A DNA stretch of 64,000 nt from [Phialemoniopsis] sp. UDSM-2020 (Eukaryota; Ascomycota; Sordariomycetes; Thyridiales; Thyridiaceae), in NCBI GenBank assembly GCA_018873225.1, contig JAEILZ010000003.1:3286001-3350000 (forward strand), written 5' to 3'. Positions 45,201 to 57,124 of this stretch are shown here, one piece after another. Made by a program: the position numbers and the translations under genes. The notes beneath the pieces were generated by a model. It saw only the letters and a list, made by a program, of their open reading frames with translations, was not told the origin of the DNA and did no database searches. Position 1 is the stretch's first letter; every line of letters begins with the position of its first letter.

Positions 45201-48200
45201 GAGCCCTGGACCGAGATCGTCCGTCGCTTCTGCACGGGTGCCATGTCGTATGGCTCGATCTCCATGGAGTCTCACTCGACGCTCGCCGTCGCCATGAACC
45301 GCCTGGGTGGCAAGTCCAACACCGGCGAGGGTGGTGAGGATCCCGAGCGATCTCAGAGGCTGCCCAACGGCGACACCATGCGCTCCGCAATCAAGCAGGT
45401 TGCCTCTGGCCGTTTTGGTGTCACCTCCGCCTACCTGGCCGACTCCGACGAGCTTCAGATCAAGATGGCCCAGGGTGCCAAGCCTGGTGAGGGTGGTGAG
45501 CTGCCCGGCCACAAGGTCTCGCAGTCCATTGCTCGCACCCGTCACTCCACCCCCGGTGTCGGTCTGATCTCGCCCCCTCCTCACCACGACATTTACTCCA
45601 TCGAGGATCTCAAGCAGCTGATCTACGACCTCAAGTGCTCCAGCCCCCGCTCTCGTGTCTCTGTCAAGCTCGTATCCGAGACTGGTGTCGGTATCGTTGC
45701 CTCGGGTGTCGCCAAGGCTAAGGCCGACCACATCCTGATCTCGGGCCACGACGGTGGTACCGGCGCCTCGCGCTGGACCGGTATCAAGTACGCCGGTCTT
45801 CCCTGGGAGTTGGGTCTGGCTGAGACTCACCAGACCCTGGTGCTCAACGATCTCCGTGGCCGTGTCGTGGTGCAGACCGACGGTCAGCTCCGCACCGGTC
45901 GCGATGTTGCCATTGCCTGTCTGCTCGGTGCTGAGGAATGGGGCTTTGCCACGACTCCTCTGATTGCCATGGGCTGCATCATGATGCGCAAGTGTCACTT
46001 GAACACGTGCCCTGTTGGTATTGCTACTCAGGATCCTGAGCTGAGGAAGAAGTTCCAGGGTACCCCTGAGCACGTCATCAACTTCTTCTACTACATCGCC
46101 AACGAGCTCCGTGCTATCATGGCCAGGCTTGGTTTCCGCACCATCAACGAGATGGTTGGTCACGTCGAGGTGCTCAAGATCAACGAGGAGCTCCGCACGA
46201 ACAAGACGCAGAACATTGACCTGTCTCTGATCTTGACTCCTGCTCACAAGCTCCGACCTGGTGTCGCCACCTTCAACGTGCGAAAGCAGGACCACCGCCT
46301 CTACGTCCGGCTCGACAACAAGCTGATTTCCGAGGCCGAGTTGACTCTGGACAAGGGTCTGCCCTCGCGCATCGAGTGTGACATTGTCAACACTGACCGA
46401 GCCATGGGTACTTCCCTCTCGTACCAGATCTCCAAGCGCTACGGCGAGGCTGGTCTGCCCATGGATACCGTCCACGTCAACATCAAGGGTTCCGCGGGTC
46501 AGTCTTTCGGTGCCTTCTTGGCTCCTGGTGTTACTTTGGAGCTCGAAGGTGATGCCAACGATTATGTCGGCAAGGGTCTGTCCGGTGGTCGTCTGATTGT
46601 CTACCCGCCCCGAGCCGCAGTCTTCAAGGCTGAGGAGAATATCCTGGTTGGTAACGTCTGCTTGTACGGTGCCACTAACGGTACTTGTTTCTTCCGCGGC
46701 GTCGCTGCTGAGCGCTTCGCCGTGCGCAACTCCGGTGCCACGGCGGTTGTCGAGGGTGTCGGTGATCACGGTTGCGAGTACATGACTGGTGGTCGCGTTG
46801 TCATTCTTGGCAGCACTGGACGCAACTTCGCTGCCGGTATGTCTGGAGGTATCGCCTACGTTCTGGACATCCACCAGGACTTCATGTCCAAGCTCAACAT
46901 GGAGATGGTGGAGGCATCTGGCGTCGAGGAGCCCGAGGAGATCGCCTTCCTCCGTGGCTTGATCGAGGATCACCACCACTACACCGGCTCCGAGCTCGCT
47001 GCTCGCATCCTCGTGGACTTCAACCGTGCGCTCCCCCGCTTCATCAAGGTCCTTCCCGTCGACTACAAGCGCGTGCTCCAGGAGGAGGCGGCCAAGGCTG
47101 CTGAGGCCAAGCGTGCCCAGTACAACCTTCCCGCTGTCTCTGGCGTGCAGCACAAGAAGGAGAAGGCCGCCAAGCTGCAGGACATGGAGGACTCCGTTGG
47201 CGACGCCGCCGCAGACAAGAAGAAGGCGCTCGTCCTGGACAAGACCAAGGGTTTCATGAAGTACCAGCGCCGTGCTGAGAAGTATCGCAACGCCAAGACC
47301 CGTACCAAGGACTGGGCTGAGCTTTCCACCCGTCTGGACGAGGACGAACTCAAGTACCAGTCGGCTCGCTGCATGGACTGTGGTGTTCCTTTCTGCCAGT
47401 CCGATACCGGTTGCCCCATCTCCAACATCATTCCCAAGTGGAACGAGCTCGTCTTCCAGAACCAATGGAAGGACGCCCTGAACCGGCTGCTGATGACCAA
47501 CAACTTCCCCGAGTTCACTGGCCGTGTTTGCCCCGCGCCCTGCGAGGGTGCGTGTGTCCTGGGCATCAACGAGGACCCCGTCGGCATCAAGTCGATCGAG
47601 TGCGCCATCATCGACCGTGGTTTCGAGATGGGCTGGATGGTACCCAACCCTCCCAAGGTCCGCACTGGCAAGCAGGTTGCCATCATTGGTTCCGGCCCCG
47701 CCGGTCTGGCCGCCGCTGACCAGCTCAACCGCGCGGGTCACCTTGTCACCGTGTACGAGCGTGCCGACCGCCTGGGTGGTCTTCTGATGTACGGTATCCC
47801 CAACATGAAGCTGGACAAGCGCATTGTCAAGCGACGCACCGACTTCATGGCCGCCGAGGGCATCCAGTTCAAGACCGGCGTCAGCGTCGGCGACGACGTC
47901 ACTCTGATGGGCCTCAAGGCCGAGAACGATGCCGTCATCATCGCCACCGGCGCCACCGTTGCTCGCGACCTGCCCATCAAGAACCGCAACCTCGAGGGCA
48001 TCCACTTCGCCATGGAGTTCCTGCACAAGAACACCAAGTCGCTGCTCGACTCGGAGCTGGCCGACAACGCTTACCTGTCGGCCAAGGACAAGCACGTCAT
48101 CGTCATCGGCGGTGGTGATACTGGTAACGACTGCATCGGCACCTCGGTCCGTCACGGCGCCAAGTCGGTCATCAACTTTGAGCTGCTGCCGCAGCCGCCC

Positions 48201-48825
48201 GCCGAGCGCGCCCGCGACAACCCGTGGCCGCAGTGGCCCCGCGTGTACCGCGTCGACTACGGCCACACCGAGGTCGCACAGCACATGGGCAAGGACCCGC
48301 GCGAGTACTGCATCATGTCGGAGGAGTTTGTCGACGACGGCACGGGCAAGGTCAAGGGCATCAACACGCTGCGCGTCGAGTGGACCAAGTCGGCCTCGGG
48401 CGGCTGGGACATGAAGAAGCTTGAGGGCTCGGAGCAGTTCTTCCCCGCCGACCTCGTGCTCCTGTCGATGGGCTTCCTGGGCCCCGAGGGCCGCGTGCTC
48501 GGCGACGAGATCGAGAAGGACGGGCGCAAGAACGTCAAGACGCCCGCGGGCCAGTACTGCACCAATGTGCCGGGCATCTTTGCTGCTGGTGACTGCCGCC
48601 GCGGACAGTCGCTCATCGTCTGGTAAGTTTCTGATAGCTCCTGGTGTTGTTTTATTTGAAGGGAGAATTTTGCTAATACGTCATTGCTATAGGGGCATCA
48701 ACGAGGGTCGCCAGGCCGCCCGCGAGGTTGACTTGTTCCTGGAGAACTGCACTAGCCTGCCCGTCACCGGCGGTATCGTCAAGCGCACCGCTCAGGAGAT
48801 CTTTAGCATCGCCGCCACCGCTTAG
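42253..48825 (+). CDS. GLT1: NADH-dependent glutamate synthase (GOGAT), fused large and small domains
   Basis: This enzyme converts glutamine plus 2-oxoglutarate to two glutamates, using NADH, FMN, FAD and iron-sulphur clusters, in ammonium assimilation. Five exons, 42253-42377, 42434-42487, 42541-42581, 42640-48622 and 48693-48825, give 2,111 residues, the normal fungal length. A 53-residue propeptide precedes the nucleophile C54 (KDACGVGFAC) of the class II amidotransferase domain. The central and FMN domains follow (GKSNTGEGGEDPE; SGHDGGTGASRW), with 3Fe-4S cysteines C1186, C1192 and C1197 (GCIMMRKCHLNTCPVG). Next comes the GXGXG beta-helix (YVGKGLSGGRLIVY). The small domain from about 1610 has 4Fe-4S cysteines (ARCMDCGVPFC near 1651; CPAPCEGACVLG), an FAD site (IGSGPAGLAAADQL near 1757) and a NADH site (VIGGGDTGNDCIG near 1897). 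Three short introns crowd the first 390 nt. All catalytic signatures are intact. Confidence 0.97.
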
Positions 48826-50490
48826 ACAAATCTCTACGTCAGGAAAACATGAAAACGAAGGAAACGAATCTTGGATGAAAGCGGAAAAGGGGGGATGGAG
48901 GCGACTTTTGCTGTTTTTACTTTTTTCTTTAACCGTCTTTTTTATGAGCTTGATACCACTGTCACCGGGCACAGATTCCTCGTCTTTTCGGGAGTTGGCG
49001 CGCTTGAGACCGGAAGGAGGAGAAAGCGAGCAAGAAAGATATCACCATTTGTCATTGTGTTTTTTTTTGGATTTCTGGTACTTGTTTTTTTTTTTGCTGC
49101 ATGGTCTGTTGCATTGCTTGCATTTTGCGGTCATAAAATCGTCTGCGTGTCCATCTGTATCCTTGTATGTGTATCTAGCTTTCGTTTGGAAGAAATAAGA
49201 CAGATCTTGGATAGTACTTAAGGTGGTGTGCGGTGGTGTCTGAGACTATGTGATTTATACCATGGCCAGTTTACCGATGATTCGGATGTCATGAGTTCTC
49301 GTTGTCTATGTCTTGCCCTCCTCTTCTAGACATGAAGAATGCTAACCAGTCAGCTGAAACTTTCGTAAGCGAGGCTCCCAGTTCGCACTGAGACTAAATA
49401 CTGGGCCGTAGGAAACGCCAAACATCAAGTAATATGGCTGTCCCAGATGCCTTTGGTAGATCGACAATTGGTGAATGATTGAAGTGATTTGATTGTGTTT
49501 CCTAGAGTACTCGACCGAATTACGCTAGCACATGGTTTTGTGGTTGGACAAGCCGCAGGGTTTTCTTCCCTGTGCCGTGTCAAGATGGACCGAGTATTAG
49601 CCTCATCGTCACGATCCGACGCTGTTCATACCGCGCTGGGTAAGGTGAATGGATCGCGTGGTTTTTCGAATGTCATGTCTGTTTGTCCTGGATTTTTGTC
49701 TCGAAGGCAAGACCCCTTGACAGTTCTGGGAGCAGCAACACCACACGTGCTTCAAATACAGCGCTGTGATAGGCCAATTGGGGCAGTTTTCTGTGGCAGA
49801 GGCTTGTCTGCACAGCTGCACCAAGTGCCTCAAGGTGGGGGTTTTTATATCTTTTAGCGGCAAATGCGGGGGCCAGCATGGGCAGACTGCAGCGGCTCCC
49901 AACCTGCTAGGCCCGTGCTAGCCTGCCGGTACTCTATCGCTGCCAAATCTGGGCCACGCTCCAATGTACTCTCGTCATGATTCCGCGCGCAAAGAGATAC
50001 CTGCCTTGCTTGTCCGCTCGACAAGACTTACCTCGTAGCTTGGGTGTATGATGCAGATGGGTATGCCACCATCTTCGGCTGTTTTCTCGACCTTGACCTG
50101 AACCATCAGCTGCTTTTTTCTCTCTCTTTTATCGCGCTGCATTGGCTTTTCTTCAGTGACGCACTTTGAGGCACAAGCACAGAGCACCAGCCAGGAGAAC
50201 GGAAGGCTTCCAGTGTGATTCCCTCTTCAGTCCGCGGCTTCAGCTCTTATCTTGTACGACGCAAGCTACATACCTTCAGGCATATCCCATAGCCGTGGCT
50301 GTCGGAATTGGCACCCACTGCATCGTTGCTTGCGTGCGACGTCGTTTCTGGGCCCCTCGACCACTTGGAGACATCAATTGCCATTGAGGAAGCTCGATCG
50401 GTTCTAGGTCCGGGTTGGGAGCATCACTCGCTCGGTATTGCGCCTATTTCGCACAGACAACCTAGGCAGACCTGAGCACCCTCGCCCACC
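48826..50490. other. Intergenic GLT1-VTC4
   Basis: This 1.66-kb stretch holds the GLT1 3' UTR, with T-rich runs at about 49060-49100, and the VTC4 promoter, with an E-box at 49744-49749. No gene seen; the 156-codon frame at 48728-49198 overlaps the last GLT1 exon in another frame. Confidence 0.55.
49744..49749. promoter_or_regulatory. CACGTG E-box upstream of VTC4
   Basis: The palindrome CACGTG is the core site of Pho4/NUC-1 bHLH activators, which induce VTC genes in yeast under low phosphate. It lies about 740 nt before the VTC4 start. A 6-mer occurs by chance about every 4 kb, so function is only suggested by the gene's pathway. Confidence 0.3.
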
Positions 50491-52928
50491 ATGCGCTTCG
50501 GCAAGACCCTCCGTACTTCGACCTACCCGGCGTGGAAGGACAAGTACATTGACTATGCCAAGCTCAAGCAGCTGCTGCGTGACGACAAGGCCGACGAGGA
50601 TGACTCCAATTGGACCGAGGAGGATGAGAACCGCTTCTGCGATGAGGTATTCAACGTCCAGCTCGAGAAGGTCGCCATGTTCCAGGAGGACACCGTCAAC
50701 AGCCTCCGGGACCGTGTCGACGCCAACTTTGAGCGCCTCCGCGAGCTGACTCCTTCCTCCGAAGAGGGCACCCCGACAGAGCAGGGTTCCTCCAAGGGGA
50801 AAGAGAAGAGCGAGATCACGATTCAGCGCCTCAAGGAGGTGGAGAAGGAGCTTGACCGGATCATGGACGAGGTCCGCGAGCTGAAGAAGTACAGCAACCT
50901 CAACTACACCGGCTTCCTCAAGATTGCTAAGAAGCACGACCGGAAGCGCGGCGGCCGCTACAGGATCCGCCCCATGATGCAAGTCAGCCTGGCCAGGCGA
51001 CCTTTCAACTCGGAGAAGGGATATGCCCCGCTGCTGAGCAAGCTGTCGGTCATGTACGAGGCTATTCACCAATATCTTGACGACGAGGAGACCCTGCCTG
51101 TCGACCTAGGCAGTCAGCCAGAGACTCACAACGGCGAGAGGTATACTGCCTACAAATGTGAGTCTCTACAGTCAAACATTCTGATGACATAAGTGCCATT
51201 CTAACGTGTTACGCAGTCTGGATCCACCCCGATAACCTGCTAGAGGTTAAGACGATGATTCTCAGACACCTACCTGCCCTCGTCTACAGCGATTCGTCGG
51301 CTAAGGAGCCCGACGCCAGCACTGATCCCACCTTGACCTCTTTGTACTTTGACAACTCCAAGTTCGAGCTGTACACTAATAAGGTAGAACGGACTGGGGA
51401 GAAATCGTCTGTCCGCCTGCGATGGTATGGACAGCTCTCCAACAAGCCTGAGATCTACATTGAGCAGAAGATCGTCCAAGACAATGGCCTGAGCGAGGAG
51501 CGCAAGTTCAACATCAAAGAGAAGTACGTCAAGCAGTTTCTCGATGGCGAGTACAAGATGGAAAAGACTGTCTCCAAGATGGAGAGACAGGGCGAGACGA
51601 CCAAGGAGGTGGACGACTTCAAGACTACTGTGGATGCTATCCAAGGCTTCCTCCGCGACAAGAGCCTTGGCCCAGTCCTTCGTGCCAACTACGTACGGAG
51701 CGCCTTTCAGAAGCCCAACGACGACCGTGTTCGCATTTCTATCGACACGGACCTGGCCTTTATCCGCGAGGATACCCTGGATGAGCGACGTCCTTGCCGT
51801 GAGCCTTCCGAGTGGCACCGTAGGGATATCGACAATAGGAATTTGAGCTACCCCTTCAAGGACCTCGCCTCCGGTGATATCTCAAGGTTTCCGTACGCTG
51901 TGCTGGAGATTAAGATGAAGGACGGCAACAACAAGAAGCGGCCAGCATGGATTGAGGATCTCATGGCCTCTCACCTCCTGCACCCCAGTCCTCTCTTCTC
52001 CAAATTTGTTCACGGCGTGGCCACTCTCTTCGACGACTACGTCAACCGCCTGCCTTTTTGGCTCAGCGATCTGGAGACGGACATCCGCAAGGACCCCCAG
52101 GTTGCCTTTGAAGAGGAGGAGAAGAGGAAGTCCCAGAGAGCGACGGACGAACAGGCCGTGGGTAGCCTGCTGGCCAAGGTCGGATCCTTCAAGCCATCCA
52201 AGAGCTCGCCCATCGCCAAGTCGTACTTGGCTGAACGTGCTGCCGAGGACGCAACCAAATCCACACCTGAGAACATTAGAAGGTATTCTCAGGCGGTGGA
52301 TGACGAGACGACTGTGGCAGACGAGTCGTCCCAGAACTACGGCGCAACCTCGTCGGTCCTGCCCTCCTTCTCCCTTACACGATATTCGAAGTGGAAGCGT
52401 GCGCAGAGCCAGCCCCTGCCGGAGGGTGTCGAGGAGCCGACCGAATGGATCAAGAACGCCGGCCCTCTGCAGATCGAGCCCAAAGTGTGGCTGGCCAACG
52501 AGCGCACGTTCCTCAAGTGGCAGCACATCTGTATCCTACTCGGCGGCCTGGCCGTCGCGCTCTACACGGCCGCCGGGGAGAACTTTTTGGCCGAGATGAT
52601 GGGCATCGCCTACATAGTGATTGCCGTCTTCGCGGGCCTCTGGGGCTACTTCATGATGCAGTCTAGAAGGCAGATGATCGTGGGCCGCAGCGGCAAGGAC
52701 TTCGACAACATGTTTGGACCGCTGGTGATCAGCGTCGCCTTGATGGTGGCCTTGATTCTGAACTTTGTCTTTGCTGTAGGTGTTCCTTGTTCAAACGGCT
52801 CAATCTGGACTGTTGACTGACATGAATTTCGTTAATAGTACAAAGCGGCGTTTGAGAAGTGGGACGAGGCCAACAAGAGCGCCGGCTTTAATGAAAGCTC
52901 GAGCTTGCCTTTCGTCGACGAGCTGTAA
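50491..52928 (+). CDS. VTC4: Vacuolar transporter chaperone 4, polyphosphate polymerase
   Basis: VTC4 is the catalytic subunit of the VTC complex, which makes polyphosphate from ATP and translocates it into the vacuole. Three exons, 50491-51157, 51217-52775 and 52839-52928 (introns 59 and 63 nt), encode 771 residues. The N-terminal SPX domain (1 to about 170; MRFGKTLRTSTYPAWKDKYI, LNYTGFLKIAKKHDRKRGGR) senses inositol pyrophosphates. The tunnel-fold polymerase domain (about 224-530) shows LTSLYFDNSKFELY, the basic RLRWYG (R289, R291), YIEQK (E305, K307) and YAVLEIKMKDG. A linker leads to three membrane helices at about 655-742 (HICILLGGLAVALYTAAG; IAYIVIAVFAGLWGYFMM; LVISVALMVALILNFVFA), matching the DUF202-type domain. 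The retained basic residues and the SPX domain favour VTC4 over a VTC1-like protein. Confidence 0.93.
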
Positions 52929-54069
52929 GTTACAAAGGGGAGAAAATTCGTGGAGAGACCATCGAGGGTCCTCAGCAGCGTCAAGGAATAAGGGATGACT
53001 TGAAGATTGAGATTGTATTACGTAGTCAGTGCATGGCGATGCCTTTGAGAGGGCTTGTAAATATATATGTCCGCCTGCCTTCACCAGCCAGGTCGGTAGG
53101 GCCAGATATAGAATATTGAGGAGAGTAGATATTACTTGATGAAAGATGATGTAATCCATTAGATCAGCTGTTGAAATTGCCAATACCTTCCAGAGATCGC
53201 ATCCAAAGAAAGTGCTGACATGGCGTTAGTTCACGACTTATAGGTAACCAACCAAACAGAAACAAGCCCTCGGTAGGCAGTGGCTAGTGTCAGTCCAGCA
53301 GATGTTTCAGTCTGCCTCGTCTCATGTGCTTTGCATGTGCTTCAGAGCTGCATAATGTACATGGTATTGGAGCTGACAGCTGTAGGAGTGCATGCATGGC
53401 TATTTGATGGTGGGTTTTGAGCATGTGGCCGCCTGCAGCAACTCACAAAAGCCCCTCCTCGCAAAAATGGAACAAGATGTTCACTGAATTGATCCCATTC
53501 ACCACCCTCTCTCACATGCCGCCGTCTTTGCGACGCGCCACAATAAATTGAGGAAAGCAAAGCCTGATCAGCAACCAGACCAACTTCACCCTTGAGATTC
53601 GCCCTGCATACCAACTAAAACCCATCACCCTGTGCACACTTTTCACAGAAGCAAATCGCCAGACTGCAGGTCGAAATTTGAGGCAGCCCAATATTCGGTT
53701 CACTTTTATCGCCTCCTTGCATTCCTCGGGCCAGGCTACGTCAGCTCAGGATCCTGGCGGTGCTGCCCGACTTTCATGACGCGGACGCCAGCGCTCAGCC
53801 ATCCATGGATCGCTGTTGCTGCATTTCCTGAGCCAAAGATTCCAGAACCAAACGCTCTCTAGTTATGCAGGCGCACAATAGCAGTAGTCTGCATTCTGGG
53901 GTTCGCGTTGTCAAGTCGCGTTGACTTGGACCTTTTTTTCCTTCTCTTGTCATTTGCTCTATTAGCCACTGCAGCCTTTTTTTACCCTGACGATTTATCC
54001 TGTTGCGCCGCACTCGTGTGACTCTCGAGTCTCATAGCGAACTTGACAAGAACACGAGAATATGAGTTT
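52929..54069. other. Intergenic VTC4 to 54070 gene
   Basis: This 1.14-kb stretch holds the VTC4 3' UTR and the promoter of the following gene. No gene, RNA or repeat seen. Confidence 0.55.
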
Positions 54070-56548
54070 ATGACACCTGATGAAAACGCTACTTCCACCA
54101 TAATGAATGGAGAGAAAGAAAAAACGGGCTTCTGGGGGCTCTTCAGGGGCGGAACCCTGAGCCGCAAGCTCACCAAATCAGTAAGATCTTATACACACTT
54201 TGTTTGCGAAATGGGCGCACACATACTAAACCACACAACAGGGCCGAGACAGACCCGAGAGGAGGAGTGGAGGGGGAGGTAATGGATCGCCCTCGAGAAG
54301 GGACCACCGGAGAACGTCCTCTCCGCCGGCGGAGATATCTAGCTCCAGGCGCCGGCCCCGGCGACCTAACCCGGAGACCGTCAAGGGCAAAGGTCTCGAC
54401 ACTGCCAACAGTCGCAGTCGGTCGTACGAGCAGTACGCACCCCTGACAGAATGGCCGCCCTCGAGCATGAATAGTGACGAGGAGCTCACGCTGGGGCAAG
54501 CCATGGAGCTCATCTCGCGCGGTGTTCCCGCGCACCGCGGCCACAAGCGGCCCATTCCTCACGCATCGGACCACTACTACGCGCTGTTCGTCAGTACAGC
54601 CGGCCCCGGTCACCGCCACGACGAGGGAGACGAGGAGAAGGAGGCTACGGATGCGGCTGACTCTCACGACTCCATGATCCAGCTCATGACGCTCAAGCTG
54701 GGCGGCGTGTCAGGCAGGGGCCACCGACCGGAACACCCTTGGGAGACGATCGAGCAGCCGAGCTACGCCTTCTGGTTTGGCCAGCGCCCGGGAACGGTCA
54801 CGCTAACGCGATGGGCGGCGATGGGGAGCGCGGTACCTCCGTCCATCGCGCTGCGGGACTCGGGCGTGTCACCGAGAGAGATCGATATGGCGCAAATATT
54901 TCAGAGGCTGAAGGATTTAGAGAGGGGGCTTGAGGACGATGATGAGGACCTGATGTACAGGAACTTATACCGCAAGCTAATCAAGGACCCGGACAAGTTT
55001 CTCAACCCGCACAAGACGCTCGACAAGCAGATCACCGACCTGATCATGGTGCTGTCGCGACCGGACTGGATCGACTTCACCAACCCGCGTAACCAGATTG
55101 TCACGCGCTTCATCTTCGATACGGGCCATACTAATCACCAGCAGTACGTCAAATTCTTTCACCAGCTACTGCTGACCCTTGAGCTCGACCTGCGCATCAA
55201 CTCAAAGCAGCACGGCGACTGGGCCAAGGAGAAACTGCTGCAGGCGCTGCCGCCCACGATACAATGGGGTTTGGCACTCTCGCGCAGGTGGCGCGACTTT
55301 GTGCGCATCGAGGCTTTCGGCAAGACTGCCGACCAGGTCCGCCTCCGCCTTAAGCTTCGGAAGAGGCAAGTCAAGATGCTCAAGCGCTTCGCCCAGATCA
55401 TGAAGTGGCCCAACCTCGCGGCCACCGTCGCCGCGCTCAAACAACGCGACGCCGACTCGAGCCTCGATGCCATCAGCTCCCACGCCATGGCCTTCTTCAG
55501 CGGGCTCGTTATGCCTGGACCGACGTTCCCTTTTCTTATGATGAACTCCCTTATCGACATCGACCCCGACCGGGCCACCGACGATCTCGCGCTGCTGACA
55601 CACCTGCATCCGCACTGCGGGTTTCAGTACCGTAACAGCTATACCTACTGGACCTCCACCTCGATCGTCGGCAAGGTCCTCGCACCCACCTGCCGCGAGG
55701 TCGCCGGCTGGGTCGGCCCCGCACGGCCGACAGTGGACCTTGCCCGCTCGCAGATCGCGCGCATTCGCTCCCGGCGCCCGCGCCAGTCTGCCATGTCGGC
55801 CGAGGACGTCAAGTCGATGGCCGAGCGGTCCGACCCCCTGGGCCCGCCGACCGAGGTCTTCCCCGTCAAGGAGTACGCGCTCGTCGACCTGGCCGACCGC
55901 GATGAGGATCCCGTCGTCGACACGGTGCGAATCGAGCTGCTCTCCCTCAAACCCGTCTCCGATCGGGCGTCGGAGCCCGGTCCGTCCTGGTGCGACGCCG
56001 CGGTGCAGTTCGCCATCGACGGCGTCAGCTGGCCGCTGCGCCTGACCTACGACGTCGAGTACGTGTGCGCGTGGCCGTGCCGCGGCGGGCCGCACCCCCT
56101 TTTCTTCGACTATACGTACGCCGCCGTGCGGGTGGACGAGCTGGTCGAAGTGCGCGAGTGGGGGATCCCCGGGGTGCTGGCGAGTAGCAGCAACGGGAGC
56201 AGCGCGGACAGGCTGTCGCCGACGATGCCAGGCCGACGCAGCGGCAGCCGGGCGCCGGTCAGCAAGGACGGGGACGACGAAAAGGTGCTCGTGGTCGAGG
56301 CGTTTGGGGTGCCGGACAACGAGGTGCTGGCGCGGGCGTGGTGTGCGCACTGGGGGCTGAGTGCGGTTGTGGCTGATGTTGGGCGGACTTGGTAAGTTAT
56401 CCCTTCATGACAGGAGGGTGGAGAGAGACTGAATTGTGAGCTAATGAGACTATTTTCTAGTGCTGCTTGTGCGATTCGCGAGGCGTATGCTGCTACGCTG
56501 ACGGTGGTGATCCTAGTCGAGGATAGGGACGGCGAGAACGATGAATGA
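54070..56548 (+). CDS. Uncharacterised 782-residue protein
   Basis: Three exons, 54070-54180, 54242-56391 and 56461-56548, join in frame through introns of 61 and 69 nt. The start is ATG 54070 (MTPDENATSTIMNGEKEKTG); ATG 54103 is an alternative. I do not recognise a family. After a basic, Ser/Arg-rich N-terminus (about 38-95), the bulk looks globular: YAFWFGQRPGTVTLTRWAAM, a helical block (IFQRLKDLERGLEDDDEDLM, NQIVTRFIFDTGHTNHQQYV) and HGDWAKEKLLQALPPTIQWG with a basic helix after it (LRLKLRKRQVKMLKRFAQI). The C-terminal third has a beta-rich look (DAAVQFAIDGVSWPLRLTYD) and ends in a spliced hydrophobic/acidic tail. There is no signal peptide and no clear membrane helix. Codon use matches its neighbours, so this appears to be a native gene. 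Confidence 0.78.
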
Positions 56549-57124
56549 GCTTATGAGAAACACGAACTTCTATCAAGGACTGTTCTCTTTTTATCTACGA
56601 CTGACGTTCTACTGGCTCGAGGATATGACTGATTACTGGAGATATCAGGAGATGAATGACAGTCAAGAGCTGCGAGTGCTAGCTCACTATGATATTTGAG
56701 GCGTTGTGAGAATACCCCTGAAGGATTGGAGGATGCAGGCGGGAACGGTTGTGCTTGTATTGGCTGACATCCCGTACATGAAATTCGAAGCCTGTCACTT
56801 TGAGCAAATACTATTTCAAGATAACATTTGTGCAAGTCTTTGATCATTTGTGCTTGTGACTTGGCTTTTGGTGCTCGTATATAAGGAGGCAGTTTGACTT
56901 ACACCACAACTGCGCTAAAGGAATGCTATCTCAGGGGTCTTCTTTAGTGGAGCTGCTCAAGCCGGTGGTGGTTGGGGAACCGCTGAATTCAAATCTTGAC
57001 CGCCTTGTGAGAGGCGGGCAGAATCCCGAATTTTTTTTATCGCCCAAAGGTGCATATCCCCACCAAAAAGATCACTGTGGTACTAGAGATTCTCACCAAT
57101 ACAACCAGATCACAATCCGCAGAA
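56549..57124. other. Intergenic before NOP15
   Basis: This 576-nt stretch holds the 3' UTR of the upstream gene and the NOP15 promoter with a TATA-like box. An ATG at 56923 opens a 79-codon frame that overlaps the NOP15 start; it matters only if transcription begins upstream of it. Confidence 0.55.
56878..56885 (+). promoter_or_regulatory. TATA-like box upstream of NOP15
   Basis: TATATAAG lies about 240 nt before the NOP15 start codon. Position and sequence suit a core promoter; no further support. Confidence 0.35.

Noticed and set aside
44793..48284. A 1,163-codon open frame on the minus strand inside GLT1
   Set aside because: It lies wholly antisense to a well-conserved enzyme and reflects the GC-rich third positions of GLT1. 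The translation is Val/Leu/Asp-rich with no domain signature.
55202..56350. 382-codon minus-strand frame
   Set aside because: Antisense shadow of the 54070-56548 gene, explained by codon bias.
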